A DNA stretch of 64,000 nt from Phytophthora quininea (Eukaryota; Oomycota; Peronosporomycetes; Peronosporales; Peronosporaceae), in NCBI GenBank assembly GCA_011947345.1, contig JAAVTG010000142.1, forward strand, positions 62,001 through 126,000, read 5' to 3'. The notes below the pieces were generated by a model. That model searched no databases, was not told where the DNA came from, and was given only the letters and a program-made list of their open reading frames with translations. This document shows, in pieces, positions 35,192 to 45,000 of this stretch. The first letter of the stretch is position 1; each line of letters starts with the position of its first letter. The position numbers and the translations under genes are program-made.

Positions 35192-38100
35192 TCAATCGGT
35201 CGGGTCGCCGAAGTACCGAATGATGCCGTGCGAGACCTGCACCAAACTGTCATCCTCAAGCGCGCGCAGAGCCATCTGGAACTCGGCGCCCTTGACTTCG
35301 CTTTGCCGCTTCTCTTCAATGTGCCGGCGCGTCTCTCCTACGGTCATGGACTGGTTTGCCGCTCCGGTTAAAACCTCCTTGATCGCGGAAATCAAATCAG
35401 CCAGGGACTCGCGCTCGAGAACACTATGACCCGTGTTGATCATATCCATATCGATCGTGCCAGTGCGCGGGTCCATGGCTGCGCGCTGGGTCGCCACATT
35501 CATGAGTCGCAGGGCTTCGTCCACATCGCTGGCGGTCACAGTTGTGCACAGCTTGAGTTTCGCAAGCGCTTCCGAAATTCGGATGAGTGATTCCAACTGC
35601 CGAGGCGTGGCCGTGATGTTCTTCTTTGCCGATGCTGCACTGGCGCCACCCATGCGACGCAAATCCAGGTATGCGCGGATGAGAGCATCGCGAGCTTCGG
35701 CGGACAGTCGAGGGTATATTGTACGCTTAGCGTACGCAATGTACTCGGTCAACAGCTTCATACTGATGAGCTGTGGAGCGGCGTCGCCACCTCGAGCTTG
35801 AGCGCGCACGCGCGCACGTGTCTCCTCGTCATAATACAGAGCGACAATGTGTTTTGCCAGCTTGCGATCCGATTCCGCTTGCGGCTTGTCGAGAATGAGG
35901 TAGATGAGATCAAACCGTGAAAGTAGAGTGGGCAAAATATTAACGTTTTCGACCACCGACTTGTTCGGGTTGTAGCGCGACTCAATGGGGTTGGCAGATG
36001 CAAGAATGGAGGCTCGCGCGTTCAGAGAGCAAATAATGCCTGCCTTGGCAATACTCACGGTTTGTTGCTCCATCACTTCGTGCAGCACAGAGCGAGCCGA
36101 GTCGCTCATCTTGTCGAACTCATCGATACAGCAAATGCCCTCGTCCGATAGAACCAAAGCACCGGACTCGAGCACGAGATCGTTTGTTTCCATATCACGG
36201 ATCAGCGAGGCTGTGAGACCAACTGCTGAACTACCCTTTCCTGAGGTGTAAATGCTGCGCGGCGAAAGCTTATGCACGTACGAAAGTAGCTGAGACTTGG
36301 ATGTGCCAGGGTCTCCGCACAGCAGAACATTCATATCTGACCGCATCGCTTTGCGCTTAGGCGCTACTCCGCCGAGTTCTTGTTCGTCAGTAGCTTCATT
36401 GACACTTCCGTTGCTCCCATCTTTTCGCGTGCCACCGAAAAGCATGCATAAGATTCCCTTTTTCACGTCGTCCAGTTCCCAGATAGACGGCGCCAGGGAA
36501 TGAGCCAGGTTTTCATACACACGAGGGTGCGCAGCAATGCGACGGAAAGCTGCCAATTTACGCTGTTCCTGGGCATCTGCAGCCGCGGCAGCGTCAACGT
36601 GATCTTCGAATGCATCGGGCATATCGACGTCGATATCTGCCGGTCCGATGGCGCTGGTCTCGTGCTCCTCCTCTTGCGCAGTCGAATTCAGGCTCTCTCC
36701 ATTTTCACCCTCTTCACGACGAGAGAGCTCATCCACACGACGGAAGTGCACCACGTCAACGTACGTCTTAAAAACAGACTTCACTACACGTTGCCGTGAG
36801 TTGGAGCGCATTGGCACAGCACGATAAATCCCTGTCACCTCCACTTTGTCGCCAGGCCGCACCCCGTCTACCAGATCATCGAAAGCAAACAACAGCACTG
36901 TGTACGGTGTCTCGCCCTCGGGGATGGCATCAGGCGTTTCTTGCATTTTGATCATTTGTTTGTCTGTGAAAGCACAACGGTTGTGAAGCATCTCCATACT
37001 CATGCGCGACGAGCAGCGCACGCAGCTAGTAGGTTCCTCAATTCGACCACGATCAAGCGGTACCTGAGCTGTAGCATGGCACATCGCACAGCGGAAGAAC
37101 GCTTCCTTCAAGTCCGGCAACACTCCACTACAGCGCGTAACCATACCCTTGAGACAGACTAACTGGTCGATATCCGACGGGTTCAGATGCCGCAGCGGCG
37201 AAAGCTCACGTAAGTTAAACGGCCGCACTTGCAACGCGACATTGGCCAGGTTCTCCATCGCAGCAGCTCCAGCGCCAGGACTCGTCATCAGCGACAAATA
37301 CTCCTCTGTCACTACCATATCCAAGATTCGGATCAGCACCTGCGGGAACAACACCAACTGATTATACAGCTTCCTTGCGCCACGGAACTGCCGAAGGTGC
37401 TGGGTATCGAGATCCAGCACCAGCGACTGGGTAAGCGCCATTCTCCTCAGCTCTTTGACGTAGAACGGTTCTTCCTGTACGTTGTCATCCTGTCGGAACT
37501 GGTGCAAGAAGCCTCTGAAGAGCTCCATCGACTCGGAGACGCTAATGTTGGTGCCCCAGACCACAGCTCCTGAAAAAGCCTGCTGTTCCTGTTGTTGCTG
37601 CTGCTGGAACTGAGAGAACGCGGACGCTGAAGCAGAAGCCGAGGCGCTGGACCTCGGCGAGCTGGGTGGAGATGCCGGAGGGCGAGGCAGCGCTGGGTCT
37701 TGTGTGGGCAGGGGCATCCCGGAAACGCTGCTGCGGATACTGGCCACGGAGCTGCTGCTGGGCGACGACGGCACTCCAGGTCCCATGGCATGAGGCCCCT
37801 CCTGCTGTGGGAAGGTGTCGAGTCTCCACTCTCGCCGTCCCAGGTCTCCTCTGGGCAGTTGGCGCTGCGCCATGCGTCTCAGCTCGGCCTCCACGTCGTC
37901 TTCGTCTTGATCGTCTCCATCGGCTCCGTAGCGGCCTAAATACCGCGGCGCCGGGGTCGCGTCCACTGAAGCACTGGTCTCTTGGAATCCGAAGCGGCCT
38001 GGCAGGTCAGTGGCCGACACGGCGGACATGGAGACGGCCGAGGCGGACACGGACTGCGAGGACGATGGGGACAGAGGAGACAGCGGCGCTCCATCGTTGC

Positions 38101-38239
38101 CGGGTCTGAGAGGATCAGTAGGAGCGGAGATCGCTAGTGGAGGCGCTACAGGCGGAGAAGTTAGCGCCTCGCGGGTCAGATACCGCGGCGTCGGCGGACT
38201 GGACGGCGGCGTCGCGGGAGGCGTCCCGTTGTCGCCCAT
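35192..38239 (-). CDS. MCM4: MCM4, replicative helicase subunit
   Basis: Subunit of the MCM2-7 helicase that unwinds DNA at replication origins. Single uninterrupted exon of about 1,015 residues from 38239 (MGDNGTPPATPP). The first ~190 residues are Ser/Pro-rich with many SP and TP sites, as in MCM4 tails phosphorylated by CDK/DDK. The N-terminal domain contains a CAMC..CVRC zinc finger (near 37030-37100). AAA+ signatures: GDPGTSKSQLL (Walker A, about 36300), LSDEGICCIDEFDKM (Walker B), ASANPIESRYNP (sensor 1) and LPTLLSRFDLIYLI (arginine finger). The ENVNILPTLLSRFDLIYLILDK block points to MCM4 among the paralogues. A C-terminal winged-helix region ends at 35192. An in-frame upstream ATG exists at 38317, but an E2F-type site lies between it and 38239, favouring the shorter form. 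Confidence 0.97.
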   Translation of the reverse strand: MGDNGTPPATPPSSPPTPRYLTREALTSPPVAPPLAISAPTDPLRPGNDGAPLSPLSPSSSQSVSASAVSMSAVSATDLPGRFGFQETSASVDATPAPRYLGRYGADGDDQDEDDVEAELRRMAQRQLPRGDLGRREWRLDTFPQQEGPHAMGPGVPSSPSSSSVASIRSSVSGMPLPTQDPALPRPPASPPSSPRSSASASASASAFSQFQQQQQQEQQAFSGAVVWGTNISVSESMELFRGFLHQFRQDDNVQEEPFYVKELRRMALTQSLVLDLDTQHLRQFRGARKLYNQLVLFPQVLIRILDMVVTEEYLSLMTSPGAGAAAMENLANVALQVRPFNLRELSPLRHLNPSDIDQLVCLKGMVTRCSGVLPDLKEAFFRCAMCHATAQVPLDRGRIEEPTSCVRCSSRMSMEMLHNRCAFTDKQMIKMQETPDAIPEGETPYTVLLFAFDDLVDGVRPGDKVEVTGIYRAVPMRSNSRQRVVKSVFKTYVDVVHFRRVDELSRREEGENGESLNSTAQEEEHETSAIGPADIDVDMPDAFEDHVDAAAAADAQEQRKLAAFRRIAAHPRVYENLAHSLAPSIWELDDVKKGILCMLFGGTRKDGSNGSVNEATDEQELGGVAPKRKAMRSDMNVLLCGDPGTSKSQLLSYVHKLSPRSIYTSGKGSSAVGLTASLIRDMETNDLVLESGALVLSDEGICCIDEFDKMSDSARSVLHEVMEQQTVSIAKAGIICSLNARASILASANPIESRYNPNKSVVENVNILPTLLSRFDLIYLILDKPQAESDRKLAKHIVALYYDEETRARVRAQARGGDAAPQLISMKLLTEYIAYAKRTIYPRLSAEARDALIRAYLDLRRMGGASAASAKKNITATPRQLESLIRISEALAKLKLCTTVTASDVDEALRLMNVATQRAAMDPRTGTIDMDMINTGHSVLERESLADLISAIKEVLTGAANQSMTVGETRRHIEEKRQSEVKGAEFQMALRALEDDSLVQVSHGIIRYFGDPTD

Positions 38240-38249
38240 TGCTGATCTG

Positions 38250-38260
38250 TTCCCGCCAAA
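38250..38260. promoter_or_regulatory. E2F-type site upstream of MCM4
   Basis: TTCCCGCCAAA (reverse TTTGGCGGGAA) lies 11 bp upstream of the MCM4 start codon and matches the E2F/DP consensus exactly. MCM genes are classic E2F targets in animals and plants. Its use in this lineage is inferred. Confidence 0.6.
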
Positions 38261-38364
38261 AAAAAGTGTCTGTTGGATACACAATTTCAAAATCGCAGCA
38301 ACAGCAACAACCACCAAACTCGAGATGCAGCGGAAGATGCCAAGTGCTCTACTATCCGTAAATT

Positions 38365-38470
38365 GCTCCTCTCCGAGCGATTTTCCAGCGGCGAACCGCC
38401 AAAGCCCGCAGATGCGGGTGAGCCGCAGATAGTCCGGCTTCGTCGAGCTGCACTACAACGATTCCAGCGC
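38365..38470 (-). ncRNA. Candidate Fanzor guide-RNA (fRNA/omega-like) scaffold
   Basis: Just past the Fanzor stop, on the Fanzor-sense strand, three short hairpins follow each other: CCCGC/GCGGG with a 4-base loop (38404-38417), GCGG-UUCG-CCGC with a classic UUCG tetraloop (38388-38399) and GCUC/GAGC (38365-38378). TnpB and Fanzor guide RNAs overlap the 3' end of the nuclease gene and continue downstream, so this is where one would be expected. The same stretch is also about 130-180 bp upstream of MCM4, so the hairpins could instead belong to that promoter or leader. Confidence 0.35.
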
Positions 38471-39665
38471 TCCAGCATGCACGAAGCGCAGGATGTTGAA
38501 CGCAGCATTTTGGTCGCGACCAACGCTAAACTCACAGTGCGGGCAATCAAACACGTCCAGGCTGCCGAGAGCAAGGTTCGACTCGTTGCATCTGGCGCAG
38601 GTTCGGCTCGTATACATTTCTGAGCAAACCACTAACGCGATGCCCTTGCGCGCGCACTTCGTCGTAAGATACTGCCGGAACTGGAAATGCTTCAGAGACA
38701 GGAGGTTCTTGTTGAACTCGTGGTTTCTTGCGCAGCTCCGTTTCAGCATCTCTGTAGTCCGGAAGCTTGGGAGCAGGATAGTTGTGTATCTGTTGGTCAG
38801 ATACGCGGTTGCCTTGCGGTGGAGGTCCTTCACCAAATTGCTGAGTTTGGCAGACGCATAGCTGAGTGTACGCTTGGCTTTCGCGTACGTTTTGTAGCGC
38901 CATCTCTTTGGGCCCACGGCGCGACTTGAACCTGGATATCACGGATTTCGCCTCGTTTTGCCGAGAGCGTAGCTTTTCCATCTTGATCTTGGTTCCGCGA
39001 CCGATCTCAAACGCATTACCGCTCGTATCAAAACCCGTGAGAAAGCACTTAATCCCTGGGTCGAGCGCCACAGTTGTATTCGTCGCTGGGTGTGTCTGCG
39101 GACCGACTTGGCTTGGGATGCAAGCATTCCAGAAGCCTTGTTCGTTCGTGATCGTTACGTCGCCATCAATTGACGGCACCCTATTAGAGAGAACACGAAT
39201 GCCGGCTATCCCTGCGATGGACAGCCAAGTCTCACCGTCTCGAGCGCCACTAGAGCAATGCAGCGCGCTGCAAGTTATTGGGAAGTAGCGTTTCTGCTTC
39301 TTGCTAACGAAATTGATGTTGAAACGGCGGATGTTTCCTCTGGAGATATTGGTGAATGCTGCCTTCACGGCACCAGCCAGCCTCCGCATCGTGTTGGACC
39401 GGTAGTCATAGGGAGTCTCGTGTGCCCATGGTGGAGGCGGTCCTTGATTTTCGGGGTAGGAGCGGTCGTTTTGTGTGGTACGAGTGACATACAAGTTTGC
39501 TAGTCTGTAGCTGCTGGCGGAACCGGTTGCTCGGAAGTGTGCAACCCCTTGGTTATACGTCCACCGGCAGGTTCCCATGAAGCGTCTTAGGGCATGGACT
39601 TGGGCTCGATTCGGCATCAGCCGCACCTTCCGAGTCGTCATATGCGTTTTGTCGTGCATCTTCAT
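38453..39665 (-). CDS. Fanzor (eukaryotic TnpB-like RNA-guided nuclease)
   Basis: About 400 residues related to bacterial TnpB and eukaryotic Fanzor proteins, which are RNA-guided DNA endonucleases carried by mobile elements. The N-terminal part has the TnpB-like KVRLMPNRAQVHALRRFMG..RWTYN start (start chosen at 39665), then RRFNINFVSKKQKRYFP. RuvC-I: TTVALDPGIKCFLTGFD (catalytic Asp, about 39045). The canonical RuvC-II position lacks a Glu-Asp pair; instead a Glu sits in VVCSEMYTSRTCARC, the relocated glutamate known from Fanzor. RuvC-III: GRDQNAAFNIL (Asp, about 38510). The inserted zinc finger is CARC..CPHC. One frame change at 38909-38920 falls in GGGCCC; one extra G and one extra C would restore continuity. 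No terminal repeats were recognised. Confidence 0.88.
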
Positions 39666-39699
39666 TGCTTTAGCAGCCCAGGATCTAGCGCAGCGGTAG

Positions 39700-40008
39700 C
39701 TAGTAGTTTGATTGTCGAGGGGTGAACGATGTTCTCTCCATGATCGAGAACCAGGAGGAGAAGCGTGTAAGCTGTGACAGCGGCCGCTCCGATGCGAGTG
39801 TTTCGACGTATTCGTTGCCAAATACTTGATTCATCTTGCGCTTAGCGTATGGCCCCAGTTTGTCCAGTAGAGGACGATATTGGTGATGTGTCGACCGAAG
39901 AAGAAGCGCCAGCAGCTCCGCCATAATCCGATGAACCTCTGCGGTGCTGATCTTCTCCAACTTCGTCTTTGGGCTGCAGGCGACCAACTCGTCTAGCGGA
40001 TCCGACAT
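39700..40008 (-). CDS. Unknown helical ORF, possibly truncated by the Fanzor element
   Basis: Open frame from an ATG at 40008 (MSDPLDELVACSPKTKLEK) to 39700. It is Leu-rich and helical (RIMAELLALLLRSTHHQY..LDKLGPYAKRKMN) and looks like real coding sequence in composition. It ends 35 bp from the Fanzor start on the same strand. I do not recognise a family. It could be the N-terminal exon of a gene interrupted by insertion of the Fanzor element, or a small gene in its own right. Confidence 0.4.
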   Translation of the reverse strand: MSDPLDELVACSPKTKLEKISTAEVHRIMAELLALLLRSTHHQYRPLLDKLGPYAKRKMNQVFGNEYVETLASERPLSQLTRFSSWFSIMERTSFTPRQSNY

Positions 40009-40416
40009 TGTGGCGGTCAGCGGGCCCCGGCACAGCTTGAACGCAGTCCATGCCAGCTTCCATAGCCGACCGGCTAAGAAGCCACGAAGACGGAGACACA
40101 CGCGCTCATCGCTGCTGTGAATGAATAGAAGACTGCGAAGAGAGACCCAGCGGCGCTTTGAACTCGTCGCCTGAACCAGACGTGGAGAGGTGTGGAGGCT
40201 GTGCGCCGGCGCTTGCTGGAGATGGGAGTTGGATGTGGCGATCGCTCACGCTTACGTCGCGACCTAACAACCGTCGGGGAGGAATGGCGAGAAGACAGCT
40301 ACCAGGAGAATGCGACGCATTCGACGCACTCACAAAGGACATGAAGAAGAGCAATCCTTCGAACGGAGAAGAACACACCTACTAAACGTGTTTTCGTCGC
40401 ACTTCGCGTGGAGATT

Positions 40417-40833
40417 TCAGCAAAATGGCTGCAGTGCAGTGAAAATGGTCTGTTGGAATCGATCTTCCAACTCTTCGATGAAATTGTCACCGACCAGGAT
40501 GGCGAGGACAGCACTGATGGGGGCGTTGGAATTCTTGTCCAGCACGGCTGCAGACCAGTCGTTCAGGTCTCCGGTAATGATCGCGTGGTGGCCATCGTCC
40601 ACAGCATCGTTCGCCAAACCAGCGAGGACCGTCGCCTGCCCCTCGCGCTCAAAGCAGCGCGCCTTGTTCTCTGGGTTAGCTAGAAAATGAGCCCCAACGA
40701 GAGTAAGGGGCTTGGAGAAGCCAGTCACGTTAAAAGTCGTGTAGAAATGCTTGGACACACCATGCACTACTTTCTGTGGAGCTACCCCTTTCTCGGGCTG
40801 TTCTACTATCTCTACAGGGTGGGTGCTGTGCAA
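40417..40833 (-). pseudogene. Fragment of an endonuclease/exonuclease/phosphatase-family protein
   Basis: The reading frame contains VVHGVSKHFYTTFNV, LTLVGAHFLANPENKARC and HAIITGDLNDW, the last being the GDxNDW core of the EEP (DNase I/sphingomyelinase-like) fold. About 130 residues remain of a domain that normally needs 250 or more. There is no ATG in frame; the open frame may begin at a splice acceptor near 40822. Downstream (left) the frame closes at 40417 and the C-terminal catalytic His part is not found before the next ORF. Its 5' end overlaps the first DGAT2 exon on the other strand. A remnant is the simplest reading; unrecognised exons are the alternative. Confidence 0.6.
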
Positions 40834-41986
40834 GTGCTTTCAGTTCAACGCTCTGCTTCTAACGACGTACTGGTAATAGATTGGCTACGGCTACGTGGCT
40901 GTGGCGATGGTGGCGTTGTACCTGCCGTCGTTCTTCAGCGGTGCTCAGAAGACGGGCAAGGGCAGCTCCTGGGACATTGTCCGCGCGTCGCCTCTGTGGG
41001 GGATGACCAACAAATTTCTTGGGTTCGTTCACACTGCAGTCGATATTGTCAATAATTTGCTAACTTGTTGTATGGACAGCACCAAAATCATCCGCGAGCA
41101 GGAGCTGGACCCCAACAATAAATACATTTTCAGGTTCCACCCGCACGGGATCATCGTGCTCTCGCGTCTTGCAATCTGCGGCGGGAACTTCGAGTATCTC
41201 TTCCCAAAATCTCGTACCGAAGTATGATCATACTTGTTGGTTGGAGGAGTTAACTCATTTTGCACTTTTGGTCTTGGTTGCTGCAGTTCTCGGAGCGTCT
41301 GCGATGTTTTACATTCCTATCGGTCGCGAGTTTTGCCTATGGATGGGAGGTGTCGACGCCTCGCGATCGACCGGCGAAAAGGTGATGAAAGAAGGCAACA
41401 GCATTATCGTCTATCCTGGAGGCACACAAGAAATTTTCCGCACCAACCCGAACTCGAAGGAGGTAGGTACCTTTAGAATGGGTGTTATGCAGTAGATGGA
41501 AGCAACATTTCTTAACTGTGTTTTGATTTAGACACAACTGGTTTTACAAAAGCGTCTCGGATTCATCAAGCTCGCGATGCGTAATGGTGCCGACCTCGTG
41601 CCTACTTTTGTCTTCGGTGAAAAGTGGCTTTACAAGTGAGTCGGCACGCCTTACTGTTCTAATAGCAAGAAGATTTATTAACTGCTACGTTTTTGTTTTA
41701 GCATGTGGAGTCCACCTAAGAGTGTGACGGACTTCTTTCGCAAGGCGCTAGGGATCCCAGTGCTCGTCTTTTGGGGCAAGTTCTGGTGGATTCCGAACCC
41801 CCGCCAAAAGGAAAACGCTACGGAGTCGTGTATGGAAACCCCATCCCCACGAAGCTCACTCCTGATCCGACAGAGGAAGAGCTTCGCGCCGTGCACAAGC
41901 ACTATGTCGCCGAAATTCAGCGAATCTTCGCGGAGTACAAGGCGGACTTTGGCTACGATGACGACGAAACGTTGGCTATCATTTAG
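40747..41986 (+). CDS. DGAT2: Diacylglycerol acyltransferase, DGAT2 family
   Basis: ER-membrane acyltransferase making triacylglycerol from diacylglycerol and acyl-CoA. Diagnostic motifs: YLPSFFSGAQKTGKG, the HPHG active-site block (IFRFHPHGIIVLSRLA, about 41130-41180), the MFYIPIGREFCLWMGGVDASR segment, IIVYPGGTQE, GFIKLAMRNGADLVPTFVFGE and YGVVYGNPIPTKL. Five introns fit the phases: 40819-40879, 41023-41079, 41222-41286, 41463-41531 and 41636-41701. One-base shortfalls at A4 (near 41209) and C5 (near 41800) are needed to join conserved sequence. Exon 1 (MLGHTMHYFLWSYPFLGLF) carries the hydrophobic segment of the family. The end at 41986 is 105 bp from the convergent formin stop. Confidence 0.92.
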
Positions 41987-42091
41987 CTTTGCCAGGTCGT
42001 CCATTCATCGCTGCCGGCGTGGGGTCTGCACTGGAGGCTGCGGCATGATTGCTAGAACTACTGCGCGGCTGCTCTGATGCACTATGACGGC

Positions 42092-45000
42092 TCAAAGACC
42101 CCGACCAGAAGACGTAGATGAAGACGGCACACCGCCGTTCGCCAGCAGCTCGCGCCGCTTCTCCTCCACCCGCTTTGCGCGAATCTTGGACACGATGTCG
42201 TCTACGTCTCCTGTCTTCAACGTTGTATAGCCGCTCTTCTTTTTTCAGCTTGAGCTGCTCTAACCGCTTCTTCGTCTCTTCCTCTCGACGCACCCTCCGC
42301 TCTTCGGCAATACGCTTCCGTTCGTTGTCGCGGTCCGCGGACTGAAGTACCTTGGCGAACGAGTAGAAGACCGAGAAGAAGGCGTCCGGGCCGCAATCCG
42401 GGCTCGAGGGGTCCTCGCCATAAAACGACGCTGTCTCCTCAAAGCGCTTCGTCATGCTTTCCAGGTCCTCTGCAATCTGCTCAGAGGTCTTCTTCGCACG
42501 GTAAGCAAAAGGCTTCACGACGTCCTGGAATCGGTCCGAAACCTTGTCGGGTTCTTCGCCGTCTACAGGCTTAGGCTGCGGGTATTCCTTTTCTGGCAGT
42601 TTCGCGTGCGACTCGAGCTCGTTGCAGATCAGCGTCGCAGCCTTCCGCACGGCACTTTCGCCGGCCTTGAGCACCTGCGTGGTGACTCGACTCGCACTCT
42701 CAATGGAAGGAAGACTTTGGTCAAACTGGAGAATAGCTGGGTCCTTTGCGCGCAGCACCTTGGCGAGATAGTTCAGCAGATTCAACGAGTTGTCGGCTGC
42801 CTTCACTTGGTTAAGCTTCAGCAGGATATTCAACTTGAAACCCTTCGCTCCACCGCGCGCAGTGCCGTCATTCAAAGCATTGCCCAGCGATAGCACAACA
42901 CGGAAGATTTCTTTTAGAGCCGAGCATTGTTGGAGCTCGCGACATGCATTTGACACCGAGTCCATCAACTTCTGCTGTTCAGCCACGTAGGTGTCAAACT
43001 GCCACGTCGCATGGATCGCCTGCAAACGAGTGGTCAGTCGTGGAACACATAACATTTCACGGAAGTACTGCTCTGCATCGCCCAAAAGCTTTGGATCGCC
43101 CGTGTACGCTTGTACTGCATCCAGCTCTTCCTGCTCTGGGGCGAACTGAAGTAATGCAGATACTCGCTCAACTGAGAGCAACTCCTTGTCGACCAGTAAT
43201 ACTGCGTTCCGAAGCTTGTAGTATGGCAACCGGAAACGCGCTAGCATGATGCCGATGTTGTTTGCACGTTTTGCGTCAATCAACGCGACACGAGTTGGTG
43301 CTCGCCGCTTGGCGGGTTTCTTTAATTCAGCCTCCTTTGCTTTGGGAGGTTTGTTCACAAAGATATCGGACAACTGGTCTACAAATTTGTCCAACACTTT
43401 GTCCATCTTTGGCGCTTCAGATTTTGGTTGCAGTTGCTTGTTCCGTGCAGCAAACAAATCCGCAACACTCACAGATCCAGCAGGAGGTGCGGACTCCTCG
43501 GTCCCTTGTTGTTCTTCTTCCCTCTCGAAGCTTTCCCATATAGTACCAGCGGTGCTCTCTCCCTTTACAGCTTCCCAGTACAAATTTCGGAGTTTGGGCT
43601 TCGGTGGCGCCGTCGGGGTGGGTTTTTCTGGTACCTTTGGCGCGGTTTCTGACAGCTCTTCCGGAATCATCTCGTCCGGCGTATCCAATACTTTTGGATC
43701 TAATGACTCCGCGTTCATCTTCAGCTCTAACTGTGGGCGCGGCATCCCCATCTTCAATAACTTAAAATACTTGACGTAGCTTGGGTGTTCCGACGCCTTC
43801 ACCTTTTACCACCATTAATCTCCTTGCCGTCTGCGTCTACCAGCTTGTCGGGCGTGTCCAGAAGATCGCCGTCTAAGCCTTCTGAGGTCGCCTTCAGTTT
43901 TATGTGGGGCATTGGCATTCCCATCTTCATCAATTTGAAAAACTTTGCAAACTTCTCGTGCTCCTTTACAGGAATTCCTTTTGCACTAGGTGCTTCGTCA
44001 ACCACTTCCTTTCCATCTTCGCCAACCAGTTTATCTGGGGTCTCCAGCAAGTTCGCATCCAGACCTTCCGATGAAGCCTTTAACTTCACATGCTCCATTG
44101 GCATCCCCATTTTCAGGAGCTTGAAAAATTTAGCAAACTTTTCGTGGTCCTTCACTGGTGCGGCCTTCGGCAGCTCAGGTGCGGCTTCTATTTTCTTTCC
44201 GTCCTCGTCGACTAGCACGTCAGGGGTGGAAAGAAGCTCAGGATCTAATCCTTCCGCTGAAACCTTCAATTTAATGTGCTCTAGCGGCATCCCCATTTTC
44301 ATAAGTTTGAAGAATTTGGCAAATTTCTCGTGCTCTTTTACAGGAACTCCTTTGACGGCACTGGCATCTTCTCTCGCATCTTCGATGAACGTGCTTCCGT
44401 CTTCATTGAGTAATGCATCAGGTGTCGAGAGCAACTCCCCATCTAATCCTTCCGCTGATGCTTTCAGTTTAACGTGTTCGAGCGGCATTCCCATCTTCAT
44501 TAACTTGAAAAACTTGGCAAATTTTTCATGGTCCTTCACTGGAATTCCCTTTGGCGTTTGTTCTGAAGTGGTAGCCACAAAAACGTTGCCCTCTTCGTCC
44601 AAAAGCCGATCGGGTGTGCTTAGCAGCGACCCATCAAGACCTTCAGACGATGCCTTCAACTGAATGTGCTCCAATGGCATCCCCATTTTCATCAGCTTAA
44701 AAACTTGACAAACTTGTCGTGCTCTTTAACCGGAATGCCAGCGAACCCTGTGGCAGTAGCAACAGCCTCAGTGCCTTCTTTCACTTCGTTTCCATCACCA
44801 TCAAGAAGCAAATCTGGGGCTTCTAGTATTGTGCTATCCAGACCTTCAGCCGACATTTTCAACTCAATATGTGGCAGCGGCATGCCCATCTTCTTTAGCT
44901 TGAAAAACTTCGCATATTTCTCGTGTTCTTCAGCCCTGGTGCCCTTGGGTTGCTCTTCTGTCTCCAGCTTTGTTAGTTGAATGACCGTGTCAGGTGCCTC

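Noticed and set aside
38365..38417. Rho-independent terminator
   Set aside because: The hairpins lack a following U-run and the genome is eukaryotic.
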